Part shown: positions 1-6,912 of the stretch, one piece after another
Layout of the letters: every line of letters starts with the position of its first letter
How positions within the stretch are numbered: the stretch's first letter is position 1
NCBI GenBank assembly: GCA_019420085.1
Contig: JAHZHV010000181.1
Location: forward strand, 1 to 14,133
Direction: 5' to 3'
DNA from: Christensenella sp.
GTDB lineage: Bacteria; Bacillota; Clostridia; Christensenellales; Maliibacteriaceae
DNA: 14,133 bases
The notes under the pieces: generated by a model
The model's database searches: none
What the model saw: the letters and a program-made list of their open reading frames with translations, nothing else
Told to the model about the DNA's origin: nothing
Made by a program: the position numbers and the translations under genes

Positions 1-692
1 GTGCGATGCGTCATGACGTCCTCGGCCGACATATTGTTGAACTCGAAGATGTTTTCAATCATCTCGCGTTCGTTGGAGGCAATCGCCCCCTCTTCCTCGC
101 CGATGTCGACCATCATGCGGATTTCTTCCTCCGTGACCGACTCTTCATCCTCCTGCGGGTTGACGCCAATTAAGCGCAAAACGCCGTTTGTCGAGGCCGA
201 AAGCAGCCAGACAATGGGCTTTGTGACCTTGGCAATGCCCATGATCACGCCCACCGCGCCGCGCGCCACGCGATCGGATTTCTTCATCGCGACGCGTTTT
301 GGCACAAGCTCGCCAAAGACCAGCGTGAAAAACGACAGAATCAGCGTAATGAGCACGACGCATATCGTATTGAGCGTCGCCGCGGACACAAAATCCACGC
401 CGACATCCTGCGTCAGCCACACCACCAGCGGTTCTGCAAAACTGCTGGCGGCAAACGCACTGGCAAGAAAGCCGGCAAGCGTAATGCCGATCTGAATCGT
501 GGACAGAAAGCCTTCCGGCTTATCGCGCATCGTCAAAAGCTGCTGCGCCTTCTTATCGCCTTCGTCGGCAAGAAATCGAATTTTGTTTTCGTTGATGGAC
601 AAAATCGCAATTTCGGCTGAAGCAAAAAAAGCGTTCAGCGCAATCAAAACAACCTGTAAGAGAAGCTGACTCCATATCGGGCCGGTTTCCAA
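1..692 (-). CDS. CNNM/CorC (HlyC) family membrane protein, N-terminal part
   Basis: Likely a divalent-cation (Mg2+/Co2+) transport or efflux-linked membrane protein of the CNNM (DUF21) - CBS - CorC/HlyC class. The window holds the first 230 residues; the CBS pair and CorC/HlyC domain would lie beyond the left edge. Membrane helices run about 8-30, 62-92 and 105-128, with family motifs NAFFASAE (20-27), GFLSTIQIGITLAG (61-74) and GELVPKR (127-133). An acidic linker with EEEIRMMVDIGEEEGAI follows, then EREMIENIFEFNNMSAEDVMTHR, the usual entry to the CBS region. The start is TTG at 692: AGGAGG lies 7 nt upstream, an in-frame TGA sits just before it, and no ATG or GTG fits. An extended -10 lies upstream. 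Family assignment is firm; the exact substrate is not established for most members. Confidence 0.9.
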   Translation of the reverse strand, partial: METGPIWSQLLLQVVLIALNAFFASAEIAILSINENKIRFLADEGDKKAQQLLTMRDKPEGFLSTIQIGITLAGFLASAFAASSFAEPLVVWLTQDVGVDFVSAATLNTICVVLITLILSFFTLVFGELVPKRVAMKKSDRVARGAVGVIMGIAKVTKPIVWLLSASTNGVLRLIGVNPQEDEESVTEEEIRMMVDIGEEEGAIASNEREMIENIFEFNNMSAEDVMTHR

Positions 693-737
693 AACAATTC
701 CTCCTCACTTTTCGCGCCTTGTGACGCAAACGCATTT

Positions 738-746
738 ATTATAGCA
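738..746 (-). promoter_or_regulatory. Extended -10 promoter for the CNNM gene
   Basis: Read on the minus strand the sequence is TGCTATAAT, a perfect -10 hexamer with the TGn extension, about 45 bp upstream of the TTG start. No good -35 hexamer is visible 16-18 bp further up, which fits an extended -10 promoter. The same TTTATGCTATA string occurs in the promoter of the first FGGY kinase (6864-6875). Confidence 0.55.
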
Positions 747-913
747 TAAACGCGGCCCCTGCGCATCCGGAATTTTTCCCCGTATGCGCCGGTTTCCGCG
801 CAAATTACGCTGCAATCCGGTTTTTACATGCGCAGCGCGGCGACTGTGCCGCATCCGCATTCGATCTGACGTGCATTTTCTGCCTTTTTCAAAGTTCGTA
901 TTCCAAAACGGTC

Positions 914-951
914 AAAGGGCATCCGGTCCGCCGCAGCACCGCATGCCCTTT
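914..951. terminator. Inverted repeat, possible weak bidirectional terminator
   Basis: AAAGGGCAT (914-922) pairs with ATGCCCTTT (943-951) around a 20-nt loop. On the plus strand it runs into T6, but no plus-strand gene precedes it. On the minus strand it lies about 30 bp beyond the DUF896 stop and is followed by the mixed tract TTTGACCGTTTT, so it could end that gene. The rest of the 693-981 gap holds only the CNNM promoter. Confidence 0.4.
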
Positions 952-981
952 TTTCGCATGGTCCATCTTCTTTTTTTGGGT

Positions 982-1182
982 TCAGCAATCCGTCGTGTCT
1001 TCCTGCGTCTTGGCATCGACTACGGTGATATGCTCCAGCATATCGCGAAACTGCGCGCGGAATGCGGCCAGATACGCCGCCCGAAGCAGAACCTGCTCGT
1101 CCTTTTCCGCCTGTGTCAAACCCTGCGTGCGTGCTTTGCGCGCAAGCGCATTGATTCGCGCAATTTGTTCCTCCGAAAGCAT
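982..1182 (-). CDS. DUF896 family protein (YnzC/UPF0291-like)
   Basis: A 66-residue soluble, highly charged protein of the DUF896 family, small two-helix proteins common in Bacillota (B. subtilis YnzC is the known example, linked to the SOS cell-division operon). The sequence follows the family pattern: SEEQIARINALARKA, then GLTQAEKDEQVLLRAAYLAAFR, then QFRDMLEHITVVD. The expected helix-turn-helix hairpin breaks at GLT (about 20-22). Length is normal. The start at 1182 is chosen because a G-rich Shine-Dalgarno (AAAGGGGGG) lies about 8 nt upstream and the family begins right there; an ATG 10 codons further up would add an unconserved tail. It stands alone, divergent from the operon at 1366. 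The biochemical role of the family is unclear. Confidence 0.88.
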   Translation of the reverse strand: MLSEEQIARINALARKARTQGLTQAEKDEQVLLRAAYLAAFRAQFRDMLEHITVVDAKTQEDTTDC

Positions 1183-1241
1183 GGCATTCCCCCCTTTGTT
1201 CCCGTACGACAATTACTGCTTTTTTTCATTCCTCTTGTGTT

Positions 1242-1247
1242 ATTCTA
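1242..1247 (-). promoter_or_regulatory. Possible -10 for the DUF896 gene
   Basis: TAGAAT on the minus strand, preceded directly by TG, lies about 60 bp upstream of the DUF896 start in the divergent intergenic region. No convincing -35 is seen. This is a weak call from a single hexamer. Confidence 0.3.
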
Positions 1248-1303
1248 CATGCATCCGCATTTTCCTTCCGCTTCTTTGACCGCAACGTTCATACACTTTA
1301 AAC

Positions 1304-1332
1304 TGGACTGCATGCCTGCCTTCGATTATAAT
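1304..1332 (+). promoter_or_regulatory. Sigma-A-type promoter for the 1366-3380 operon
   Basis: The -35 is TGGACT (1304-1309, four of six matches to TTGACA) and the -10 is a perfect TATAAT (1327-1332), with a 17-bp spacer. Transcription would begin near 1339 and give a short leader carrying AGGAGG at 1354-1359. Confidence 0.65.
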
Positions 1333-1365
1333 TAAGGTATACCACTGTTGTTTAGGAGGCTTTGT

Positions 1366-2196
1366 ATGCTTTCCCCGATTGTCCGCACCTGGATTGAGTT
1401 TTTATCCATCTGCCTGATTTGTACCTTTTTGCCCAGCGTCCGCAATGCCAACTGGCATATCCGTCTGGATGAAAAAATCTACCGTCTGCTGTTCCCGCTG
1501 CGCAGTCTTGTGGAAAAAAAGGTGCTGCATAAAAACGAACTGATTCGCGCCTATACCAATATCCGCGTCAATGGCGGCGTAAACTTTGTCGCCGTATTCT
1601 GGTATATCTTTGCCTATGCAGCCGCCGGCTTCCTTCTGCTTGCGACCATTTTCGGATTCCTCGACGAAGCCGGTCTGCGCGTATTTTTGGACGTGGTACT
1701 GTACTTCTTCATGCTCTGCGTCATCCCGCTTGCGATCGGCATCTTTACCGGCGACCGCAAGTATCGTGACCGCATTGAACTGGAAGACGCGGACGCCGAA
1801 ATCCTGCATGCCCATGAACGCGCCATTGCGCAAAGCCTCGATCGGGCCATCGCCGAACATCAGGCGCAAATGCAGGCGATCGGCTACTACTGGCATCTGG
1901 ACGTCCTTGCTACGGATCATCTGAGCGATGTGCCCTCCGCCAGCGGCTGGGCGTCCGCTTTTACCGGTGCCGACCGCACAAATCCCGTGTATATGTCGCG
2001 TGTTGTCGTTACGCTCATGGATGCAGGCGGTCAGCCCGTTGTCTTCCCGATCAAGCGGCGCAATGAAACGGACATTGCCTATACGCAGAACGGATTTGTC
2101 CATCTGTATAAATCCGATTACGTTGTGGAAAACATGGTTTCGACCATCTCGGACATCACCGCCGTCATGGTCGAGCGCGCCGCAAAAGAAAAATAA
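1366..2196 (+). CDS. Unrecognised two-helix membrane protein
   Basis: A 276-residue protein I cannot assign to a family. A short hydrophobic stretch lies near the N-terminus (10-23). Two clear membrane helices follow at about 72-96 and 105-127, the second ending in GIFTGDRKYRDR. Next is an acidic, alanine-rich segment that looks helical (about 137-170, with EDADAEILHAHERAIAQ). The rest (about 175-276) looks like a soluble alpha/beta domain with VVVTLMDAGGQPVVFPIKRR and FVHLYKSDYVVENMV. The topology is therefore a two-helix anchor with a tail of about 150 residues. ATG 1366 is preferred over TTG 1348 because AGGAGG (1354-1359) lies 6 nt before it. It is the first gene of the operon; its stop is 5 nt from the next start. 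The function is unknown. Confidence 0.8.
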   Translation: MLSPIVRTWIEFLSICLICTFLPSVRNANWHIRLDEKIYRLLFPLRSLVEKKVLHKNELIRAYTNIRVNGGVNFVAVFWYIFAYAAAGFLLLATIFGFLDEAGLRVFLDVVLYFFMLCVIPLAIGIFTGDRKYRDRIELEDADAEILHAHERAIAQSLDRAIAEHQAQMQAIGYYWHLDVLATDHLSDVPSASGWASAFTGADRTNPVYMSRVVVTLMDAGGQPVVFPIKRRNETDIAYTQNGFVHLYKSDYVVENMVSTISDITAVMVERAAKEK

Positions 2197-2201
2197 CCGC
2201 C

Positions 2202-3017
2202 ATGCCACAAGTCCATTGCCTTGGCGGCGTCTTTGACTGCCACGCCCATTCAAACATTTCCTCGGATTGCGATGCGCCGATGGCCGAAATGGCCGCCGCT
2301 GCAAAGGCGCGCGGCCTTGCCGGGATCACCTTTACCGAGCACGTCGACTTCGGCTTTCCCAATCCGAACGTCAAACACGCCGATGCTGACGCCTACCGCG
2401 CCATGCACCGGCAGGTCTGCGCCGAATTTTCGGATTTTCCCGTTCTGCGCGGCGTCGAGCTTGGCTTTGAGTACGGCTACGAAGTGCAGTGCCAGTCTTT
2501 TGTCCAGGCGCTGTGCCCGGATCAGATCATCTGTTCGGTGCACTCGCTGGACGGCATGACGCTGTACTGTGCGCAGCGCTATCCGAAAGGCCAGCAGCAC
2601 GGCGTATATGCCCGATACCTTGAAAAGGTCTACGACAGCATCAGACTGTGCCGCGACTTCGACGTCCTGGGACACATCGGCTTTGTCGCCAAGCGCGCCG
2701 AATATCCCGACCCGGCGCTGCACTATGCGCCGTTTCAGGATCAGATCGACGCAATTTTGCGCGCGCTGATCGAGTCCGGCCGCGCGCTGGAGGCCAATAC
2801 ATCCGGCTTTCGCACCTGCGGCGATACGCTGCCGGAGCAGAGCATCCTGCGCCGGTATCGCCAGCTGGGCGGCGAGCTTTTGACAATCGGTTCGGACGCG
2901 CACGCGCCCCAGGCCGTCGGCTTCCACTTTGAAGACGCGCTTGCGCGTATCCGCGCCTGCGGCTTTTCCTATCTGACCCACTATGAAAAGAGGAAAGCGG
3001 TCATGACGCCGCTGTAA
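2202..3017 (+). CDS. PHP-domain phosphoesterase, histidinol-phosphatase-like
   Basis: A 271-residue PHP-domain hydrolase, most like the PHP-type histidinol-phosphatases (HisJ/HisK) that make histidinol from histidinol phosphate with a trinuclear metal site. The metal ligands are all visible: DCHAHS (H14, H16), TEH (H47), GVELG (E86), SVHSLDG (H114), GHIGF (around 162) and GSDAH (D232, H234). Length matches the family (about 260-280). It starts 5 nt after the upstream stop with almost no Shine-Dalgarno, so translation is probably coupled. No other his genes are present, and related PHP enzymes act on other phosphoesters, so the substrate is inferred by resemblance only. Confidence 0.85.
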   Translation: MPQVHCLGGVFDCHAHSNISSDCDAPMAEMAAAAKARGLAGITFTEHVDFGFPNPNVKHADADAYRAMHRQVCAEFSDFPVLRGVELGFEYGYEVQCQSFVQALCPDQIICSVHSLDGMTLYCAQRYPKGQQHGVYARYLEKVYDSIRLCRDFDVLGHIGFVAKRAEYPDPALHYAPFQDQIDAILRALIESGRALEANTSGFRTCGDTLPEQSILRRYRQLGGELLTIGSDAHAPQAVGFHFEDALARIRACGFSYLTHYEKRKAVMTPL

Positions 3018-3020
3018 GTG

Positions 3021-3380
3021 ATGCAGAAAAATCCATTTTCGTCTCAGAAAAAAAACAGGCGCGCACCCCTTTCCCGGCGCACGCTGTCGATCATCCTGCT
3101 TGCCGCGGCGCTGGCCGCCGCCGCAATCTGCTACCTTTTCGTGCGCAATGTCGCCGTTTTGGGCGTCGTGACGGCCTTTTTGCTTCTTGCAGCGTTCGTC
3201 ACGCTCCCCGTCATCTTCCCGAAGAAGAAAAAATCGCGCTTTTACACGCCGCCCCGGCAGAATACGCGCCGCCGCAGGGACAAGGGCAAAAGCAAAGGCT
3301 GGGACGCGCCGCCGTTTGACACGCAGCGCGGCAAGATCATCCGGTTCCCCGGCGGGCGGCAGGATACGCACGGACACTGA
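3021..3380 (+). CDS. Small basic membrane protein, unknown
   Basis: A 119-residue protein with no recognised family. A basic N-terminus (KKNRRAPLSRR) leads into two hydrophobic helices at about 22-41 and 44-66. The C-terminal tail is very basic (KKKKSRF, then TRRRRDKGKSKG), and the charge pattern suggests both ends face the cytoplasm. The start is ATG 3021, with GTG 3018 directly before it as the alternative; the PHP gene stop ends at 3017, so translation is likely coupled. It closes the operon just before the terminator. It may be an accessory membrane protein, but nothing in the sequence gives a function. Confidence 0.65.
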   Translation: MQKNPFSSQKKNRRAPLSRRTLSIILLAAALAAAAICYLFVRNVAVLGVVTAFLLLAAFVTLPVIFPKKKKSRFYTPPRQNTRRRRDKGKSKGWDAPPFDTQRGKIIRFPGGRQDTHGH

Positions 3381-3394
3381 AAAATACCATAAAA

Positions 3395-3434
3395 AAGACG
3401 CAGGATCACGCGTTTTGATCCCGCGTCTTTTTTT
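3395..3434. terminator. Bidirectional intrinsic terminator
   Basis: A 14-bp stem (3395-3408 with 3416-3429, sharing GACGC...GCGTC and GGATCA/TGATCC) closes a 7-nt loop, with T7 on the plus side and an A run that gives U6 on the minus side. One position is A-C in plus-strand RNA but a G-U pair in minus-strand RNA. It serves both the 1366-3380 operon and the hflX operon. Confidence 0.9.
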
Positions 3435-3443
3435 GTTTCTTCC

Positions 3444-3855
3444 TTCTATGCCGTCTTTCTGTATTTTGCTTCCTCCTCCGCCGTACAGAACGGGGCGGCT
3501 TCCGCACGCAGACGCGCCCAGTCCTGCGCGTCCAGCGTCAGCGTCATATGCACGCCGTCGGCCGCATAGGAAACCTCGACCTGCCGCGCCGCGTCGTGCA
3601 GGCGCAAGACAAGCGCGCCCTTATCAAGAGGGAATACACAGGCGGCAGTTCCTTTATGCCGTCTTTCTGTATTATGCTTCTTCTTCCGCCGTGCAGAACG
3701 GAGCGGCTTCCGCACGCAGACGCGCCCAGTCCTGCGCGTCCAGCGTCAGCGTCATATGCACGCCGTCGGCCTCATAGGAAACCTCGACCTGCCGCGCGGC
3801 GTCGTGCAGGCGCGAGACAAGCGCGCCCTTATCATAGGGAATGCACAGGCGGCAG
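3444..3855. repeat. Two tandem copies (~205 bp) of the hflX 3' end
   Basis: Copy A is 3444-3648 and copy B is 3652-3855, in the same orientation with a period of 208 bp. They match almost base for base, for example ATGCCGTCTTTCTGTATT at 3448 and 3656 and ACACAGGCGGCAG near 3636 and 3843. Scattered substitutions and one 1-nt indel near the right end (TTATCAAGAGGG versus TTATCATAGGG) separate them. Copy B is the present hflX C-terminal coding region; copy A lies beyond its stop. Confidence 0.93.
3446..3648 (-). pseudogene. Duplicated, decayed 3' fragment of hflX
   Basis: This minus-strand fragment encodes LDKGALVLRLHDAARQVEV and the rest of the HflX C-terminus through CTAEEEA, nearly identical to the end of the intact gene. 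It lacks the rest of the GTPase. A 1-nt indel at its 5' edge puts it out of frame with hflX, and the normal hflX stop has become AAA, so the frame continues through KYRKTA to a TAG at 3446. No ribosome site or start of its own is seen, so it is probably only 3' untranslated RNA of hflX. Confidence 0.85.
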
Positions 3856-5462
3856 CAGACGCTCTGCATGCCCAGGCGCGCCTGCACGGCGCGCAGAAGT
3901 TCCTCCATGCCGCTTGCCTCTTTGGCGCTGATGACGACGCCGTCGGCATCCAGCAGTTCGATCTGGCCGCTTTGCAGGCGGTCGGCCTGATTGAACGCCT
4001 GCACAATCGGCTTATCCGCCGCGCCGATATCCTCCAGCACGGACAGTACCACGTCGCGCTGGCGCGGCCAGGCGTCGTTCGAGGCGTCGATGACGTGCAC
4101 CAGCACGTCGGCGTGCGCCGCTTCTTCCAGCGTCGCGCGGAAGGCGCGCACCAGATCGTGCGGCAGTTTTTCAATAAAGCCGACCGTGTCGACAAACAGG
4201 CACGGCGTCCCGTCCGGCAGCTGCACGCGCCGCGATACGGCGTCCAGCGTGGCAAACAGTTTATCCTCTGCAAGCACGTCGCTGCCGCTTAACTGGTTCA
4301 GCAGCGTCGACTTGCCCGCGTTGGTGTACCCCACAAGCGCCACGACGGGAACCTCGTTTTTCTGCCGCCGCAGGCGGCGTACCGCACGCTGTTTGCGGAT
4401 TGCGTCAAGCTCCCGCTCCAGTTCCGCAATGCGGCGGCGGATATGGCGGCGATTGACCTCGAGCTTTTTTTCGCCCGGGCCGCGCGTGCCGATGCCGCCG
4501 CCCAGCCGCGACAGCATGACGCCCATGCCCGTCAGACGCGGCAGGCGGTATGCCTGCTGCGCAAGCTCAACCTGCAATTTCCCCTCGCGGCTGGAGGCGC
4601 GCTGGGCAAAGATATCCAGTATCAGCGTCGTGCGGTCGACAATGCGCATACCAAGCGCGTCCTCCAGGTTGCGCAGCTGGATTGCCGTCAGCTCGTCGTT
4701 GAACACGATCAAATCGGCGCGCGTCTGCCGGCACGCTTCGCGCAGCTGCTCCAGTTTCCCGCTTCCGATATAATACGCGCCGTCGGGCGCCTTGCGCTTT
4801 TGCAGCATCCTGCCGACCGTCTCGGCGCCCGCCGTATCCACAAGGCGTTCCAGTTCCGCAAGGGAATCTTCCGCCGCGTCGTCCTGCGGCAGTTCCAGCC
4901 CCACAAGCAGCGCCTGCTGACGCGCCGGCTGCGTATCGGCGTCCCTGCTGCAGGCGCGAATCTGCGCGTCCGCCTGCAAAACCTCCTGCATCCACATGGA
5001 TTTTTCAATCCGCGGGATGAGAATGGGGCCCAGAAAGCGCACCGTCTCGGGCGTCTCCAAAAGCCCGATCGTAATCGAGGCGGGCTGCCCGTCCCGCACG
5101 CTGACCGCGCTCATGGCGTCAAGCTGCAATTCGCGCAGCGTATTTTCGTCTTTTTCCGACAAACGGCTGCTGCCCTGCGGATGTGTATGAATGCAGCGCA
5201 CGCCGCAAAGCCCCTGCGCGCTGCGGCGCAGACGCACCTGCGGCAGCAGCACCTCCTCGCCGGTGCCGATGAATACGTCCAATATCTCGCCGTCGCGGGC
5301 AATATAGACCGCAATTTCCCGTCCGCATTCCTGCGTCAGCGCCGCCATGGCTGCAAGCAGTTCCACGGTGGCAAACTCCCCGCGCGCGATTTCCACTTCC
5401 CGCAGCGCGTCCAGCCGCTGCAAAAACGCCTGCTTTAATCCCTTTGTATTGCCAAGCGCCAA
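3672..5462 (-). CDS. hflX: GTPase HflX with N-terminal JAMM/RadC-like domain
   Basis: A 596-residue HflX, the GTPase known to bind and split ribosomes under stress. Residues about 1-150 form an extension with REIAVYIARDGEILDVFIGTG (49-68) and H92-T-H94-P-x6-S102-E-K-D105, the JAMM/RadC spacing. The HflX N- and M-domains follow (QQALLVGLELP, then GTRGPGEKKLEVNRR). The G domain has Walker A GYTNAGKST (378-386), G3 DTVGF (425-429), G4 NQAD (491-494, where NKxD is usual) and G5 SAK (512-514). A C-terminal domain ends in EEEA. The start is TTG 5462, with GGGAGGG 8 nt upstream, 16 nt after the glycosylase stop. It is the last gene of the PAP2-glycosylase-hflX operon. Its final ~205 bp are duplicated downstream. 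Confidence 0.93.
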   Translation of the reverse strand: MALGNTKGLKQAFLQRLDALREVEIARGEFATVELLAAMAALTQECGREIAVYIARDGEILDVFIGTGEEVLLPQVRLRRSAQGLCGVRCIHTHPQGSSRLSEKDENTLRELQLDAMSAVSVRDGQPASITIGLLETPETVRFLGPILIPRIEKSMWMQEVLQADAQIRACSRDADTQPARQQALLVGLELPQDDAAEDSLAELERLVDTAGAETVGRMLQKRKAPDGAYYIGSGKLEQLREACRQTRADLIVFNDELTAIQLRNLEDALGMRIVDRTTLILDIFAQRASSREGKLQVELAQQAYRLPRLTGMGVMLSRLGGGIGTRGPGEKKLEVNRRHIRRRIAELERELDAIRKQRAVRRLRRQKNEVPVVALVGYTNAGKSTLLNQLSGSDVLAEDKLFATLDAVSRRVQLPDGTPCLFVDTVGFIEKLPHDLVRAFRATLEEAAHADVLVHVIDASNDAWPRQRDVVLSVLEDIGAADKPIVQAFNQADRLQSGQIELLDADGVVISAKEASGMEELLRAVQARLGMQSVCCRLCIPYDKGALVSRLHDAARQVEVSYEADGVHMTLTLDAQDWARLRAEAAPFCTAEEEA

Positions 5463-5478
5463 AGTTACGCTCCCTCCC

Positions 5479-5964
5479 TTATGGTTCCAGATAGGACAAA
5501 ATCGCCCGCCACGCTTCCAGCTTCCGGTCAAACGGCAGCGTATAAGCCGGACTGGTCGACGGCAGCGCGCCGCAAAAGCGCACATGCGGCGGCAGCGTCA
5601 CATAGCGCGCAAGAAGCCGCTGCGCCGTCTTGCCGTTGCAAAAGACGGCCGTAATATTCGTCCGCGGCCAAAGCCATGCAAAGTCGTTCGGCTGCGCATC
5701 GCGGATGGCCGAATCAAGGCTCCCCTCCCGCCGGCAGCCTGCAAGCACGTCCCAAAGCGCAATGCCCTTTTTTTGCAGCATCGCGCAGCGGTCCGCATAG
5801 CAGGCGTGCGCATCTGCCCCGCAAAGCGACGCCATAATCGGCCAGAATGCATTGCGCGCATGGGCGTAGTATTCCTGCGCGCCAAGCGACGCGACGCTGG
5901 GCATCGTCCCCAGAATCAGCACGCGCGCCCGCGCGTCATAAATCGGTGCAAAGCCGCGGATCAT
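5479..5964 (-). CDS. DNA-deoxyinosine glycosylase, UDG superfamily
   Basis: A 161-residue uracil-DNA-glycosylase-fold enzyme, most like the hypoxanthine/deoxyinosine glycosylases (UDG family 6), which remove deaminated bases from DNA to begin base excision repair. Motifs: VLILGTMPSVASL (15-27) as the catalytic-loop segment, YYAHARNAFW (32-41) with the conserved asparagine N38, NGKTAQRL in the middle, and LPSTSPAY near the C-terminus for the DNA-intercalation loop. Length is normal for the family. Its ATG overlaps the PAP2 stop by four bases (ATGA), and hflX starts 16 nt after its stop, so the three genes are very probably co-transcribed. Substrate range (hypoxanthine versus uracil or xanthine) cannot be told from the sequence. 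Confidence 0.88.
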   Translation of the reverse strand: MIRGFAPIYDARARVLILGTMPSVASLGAQEYYAHARNAFWPIMASLCGADAHACYADRCAMLQKKGIALWDVLAGCRREGSLDSAIRDAQPNDFAWLWPRTNITAVFCNGKTAQRLLARYVTLPPHVRFCGALPSTSPAYTLPFDRKLEAWRAILSYLEP

Positions 5965-6803
5965 GCGCGCTTACCCCACAGTTTTGCAAACAGGTACGGC
6001 GCGCCGAAGCTGACAAACAGCCCGACGCAGAAATAACGCAGCGCATCCGCGGCAAGCGACGCGCCAAGCAGCGGTTTCAATCCCGCGCGCAGCAGCGCCG
6101 TCAAAAAAAGACCCAGCGCAACCTTGCACACCTGCACGCCAAGCGGCGCGCGCACGTCATAGTGCAGGAAGCGCCGCTCCAGCGTATACCCCACGCTCAC
6201 GGCTGCAAGCAGACCGCACGTTTTATAAAGATCGTGATCCGGGATCAGCAGCAGCGCCAGCGCCGGCACGAGCATCCACAGCATCGCGCACGGCTTTTTG
6301 CGCATCAGATACACGGCGGCGGCGTCCAGCAGGAATACTGCCGCGCCGCCGGCGACAAAGCCGCCCAGCACGTCCTGCCAGGTGTGCACGCGACAGTAGA
6401 TGCGCGACAATCCCACCAGCAGCACCAGAAAAATCCATACCGCGCGCAGTGCGGCCGCACGCGTCTTTTTACAAAGCATCCCGCCCAGCATCGCCGCGTT
6501 TTGCGCATGGCCGCTTGGAAAGGAATACCCCGTCGCCGTCGACTGGCGAAGCGGCGGTTCATAGCCCGGGAAATCCCGCTGCCAGGGACGCGGGATGCGA
6601 AAGATGTTTTTCAATACGCAGTTCAATGCCGCGCCCGCCACCAGCACAAAGCCCAGCCGGTATCCATAGCGCTGATCCACGCACCACAAAAACACCGCGC
6701 AGACCGAAACGGCGACAGGATCCTCCCCGAGAATCGTGATCGCCTGCGCCAGCACGTCCAAAACGGGATTGGCAAAATTCTGCATCCATAAAATTGCTTC
6801 CAC
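5961..6803 (-). CDS. PAP2-family membrane phosphatase
   Basis: A 280-residue integral membrane phosphatase of the PAP2 (type 2 phosphatidic acid phosphatase) superfamily, which removes phosphate from lipid phosphates or diphosphates such as undecaprenyl pyrophosphate. The three catalytic motifs are intact: KNIFRIPRP (65-73), PSGH (96-99) and SRIYCRVHTWQD (133-144, with H140 and D144). Several hydrophobic helices run through about 38-60, 122-138, 147-170 and a long C-terminal part (about 175-270), longer than minimal PAP2 enzymes. GTG 6803 is preferred since the family starts at EAILWMQNFANP and GGAG lies 10 nt upstream; TTG 6809 and GTG 6827 are alternatives. It is the first gene of the operon; the exact lipid substrate is unknown. 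Confidence 0.9.
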   Translation of the reverse strand: MEAILWMQNFANPVLDVLAQAITILGEDPVAVSVCAVFLWCVDQRYGYRLGFVLVAGAALNCVLKNIFRIPRPWQRDFPGYEPPLRQSTATGYSFPSGHAQNAAMLGGMLCKKTRAAALRAVWIFLVLLVGLSRIYCRVHTWQDVLGGFVAGGAAVFLLDAAAVYLMRKKPCAMLWMLVPALALLLIPDHDLYKTCGLLAAVSVGYTLERRFLHYDVRAPLGVQVCKVALGLFLTALLRAGLKPLLGASLAADALRYFCVGLFVSFGAPYLFAKLWGKRA

Positions 6804-6842
6804 GGTCAAAATTCTCCTTTTTTGCACAGTGCGCCCGCTTTG

Positions 6843-6848
6843 ATTCTA
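6843..6848 (-). promoter_or_regulatory. Possible -10 for the PAP2-glycosylase-hflX operon
   Basis: TAGAAT on the minus strand lies about 40 bp upstream of the PAP2 start, in the short divergent region shared with the first FGGY kinase. No clear -35 accompanies it. The assignment rests on one hexamer and position. Confidence 0.3.
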
Positions 6849-6866
6849 CACGATCGGACGAATTTA

Positions 6867-6875
6867 TGCTATACT
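6867..6875 (+). promoter_or_regulatory. Extended -10 promoter for the first FGGY kinase
   Basis: TGCTATACT has a -10 hexamer (TATACT) with the TGn extension. Transcription would start near 6882, and GGAGG (6899-6903) lies 9 nt before the ATG. No -35 is apparent, as expected for the extended -10 type. It is nearly the same string as the CNNM gene promoter at 738-746. Confidence 0.55.
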
Positions 6876-6912
6876 GCATTCATCCTGCATCGCATTACGG
6901 AGGTAATTTTTT

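Noticed and set aside
784..1335. 183-codon open frame on the plus strand over the DUF896 gene
   Set aside because: Antisense to a recognisable DUF896 protein, no ribosome site, and it overlaps the promoter of the next operon.
2250..3377. 375-codon open frame on the minus strand opposite the PHP gene
   Set aside because: The plus strand carries all PHP metal motifs and well-placed gene junctions; the antisense frame is rich in R, A and Q with no recognisable domain.
3444..3648. Possible separate small gene downstream of hflX
   Set aside because: Its protein is just the HflX C-terminus; it lacks a start, a ribosome site and a complete domain, so it is a duplicated fragment.
4443..5438. 331-codon plus-strand frame opposite hflX
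   Set aside because: Antisense to hflX, which has all GTPase motifs; no domain or initiation signal.
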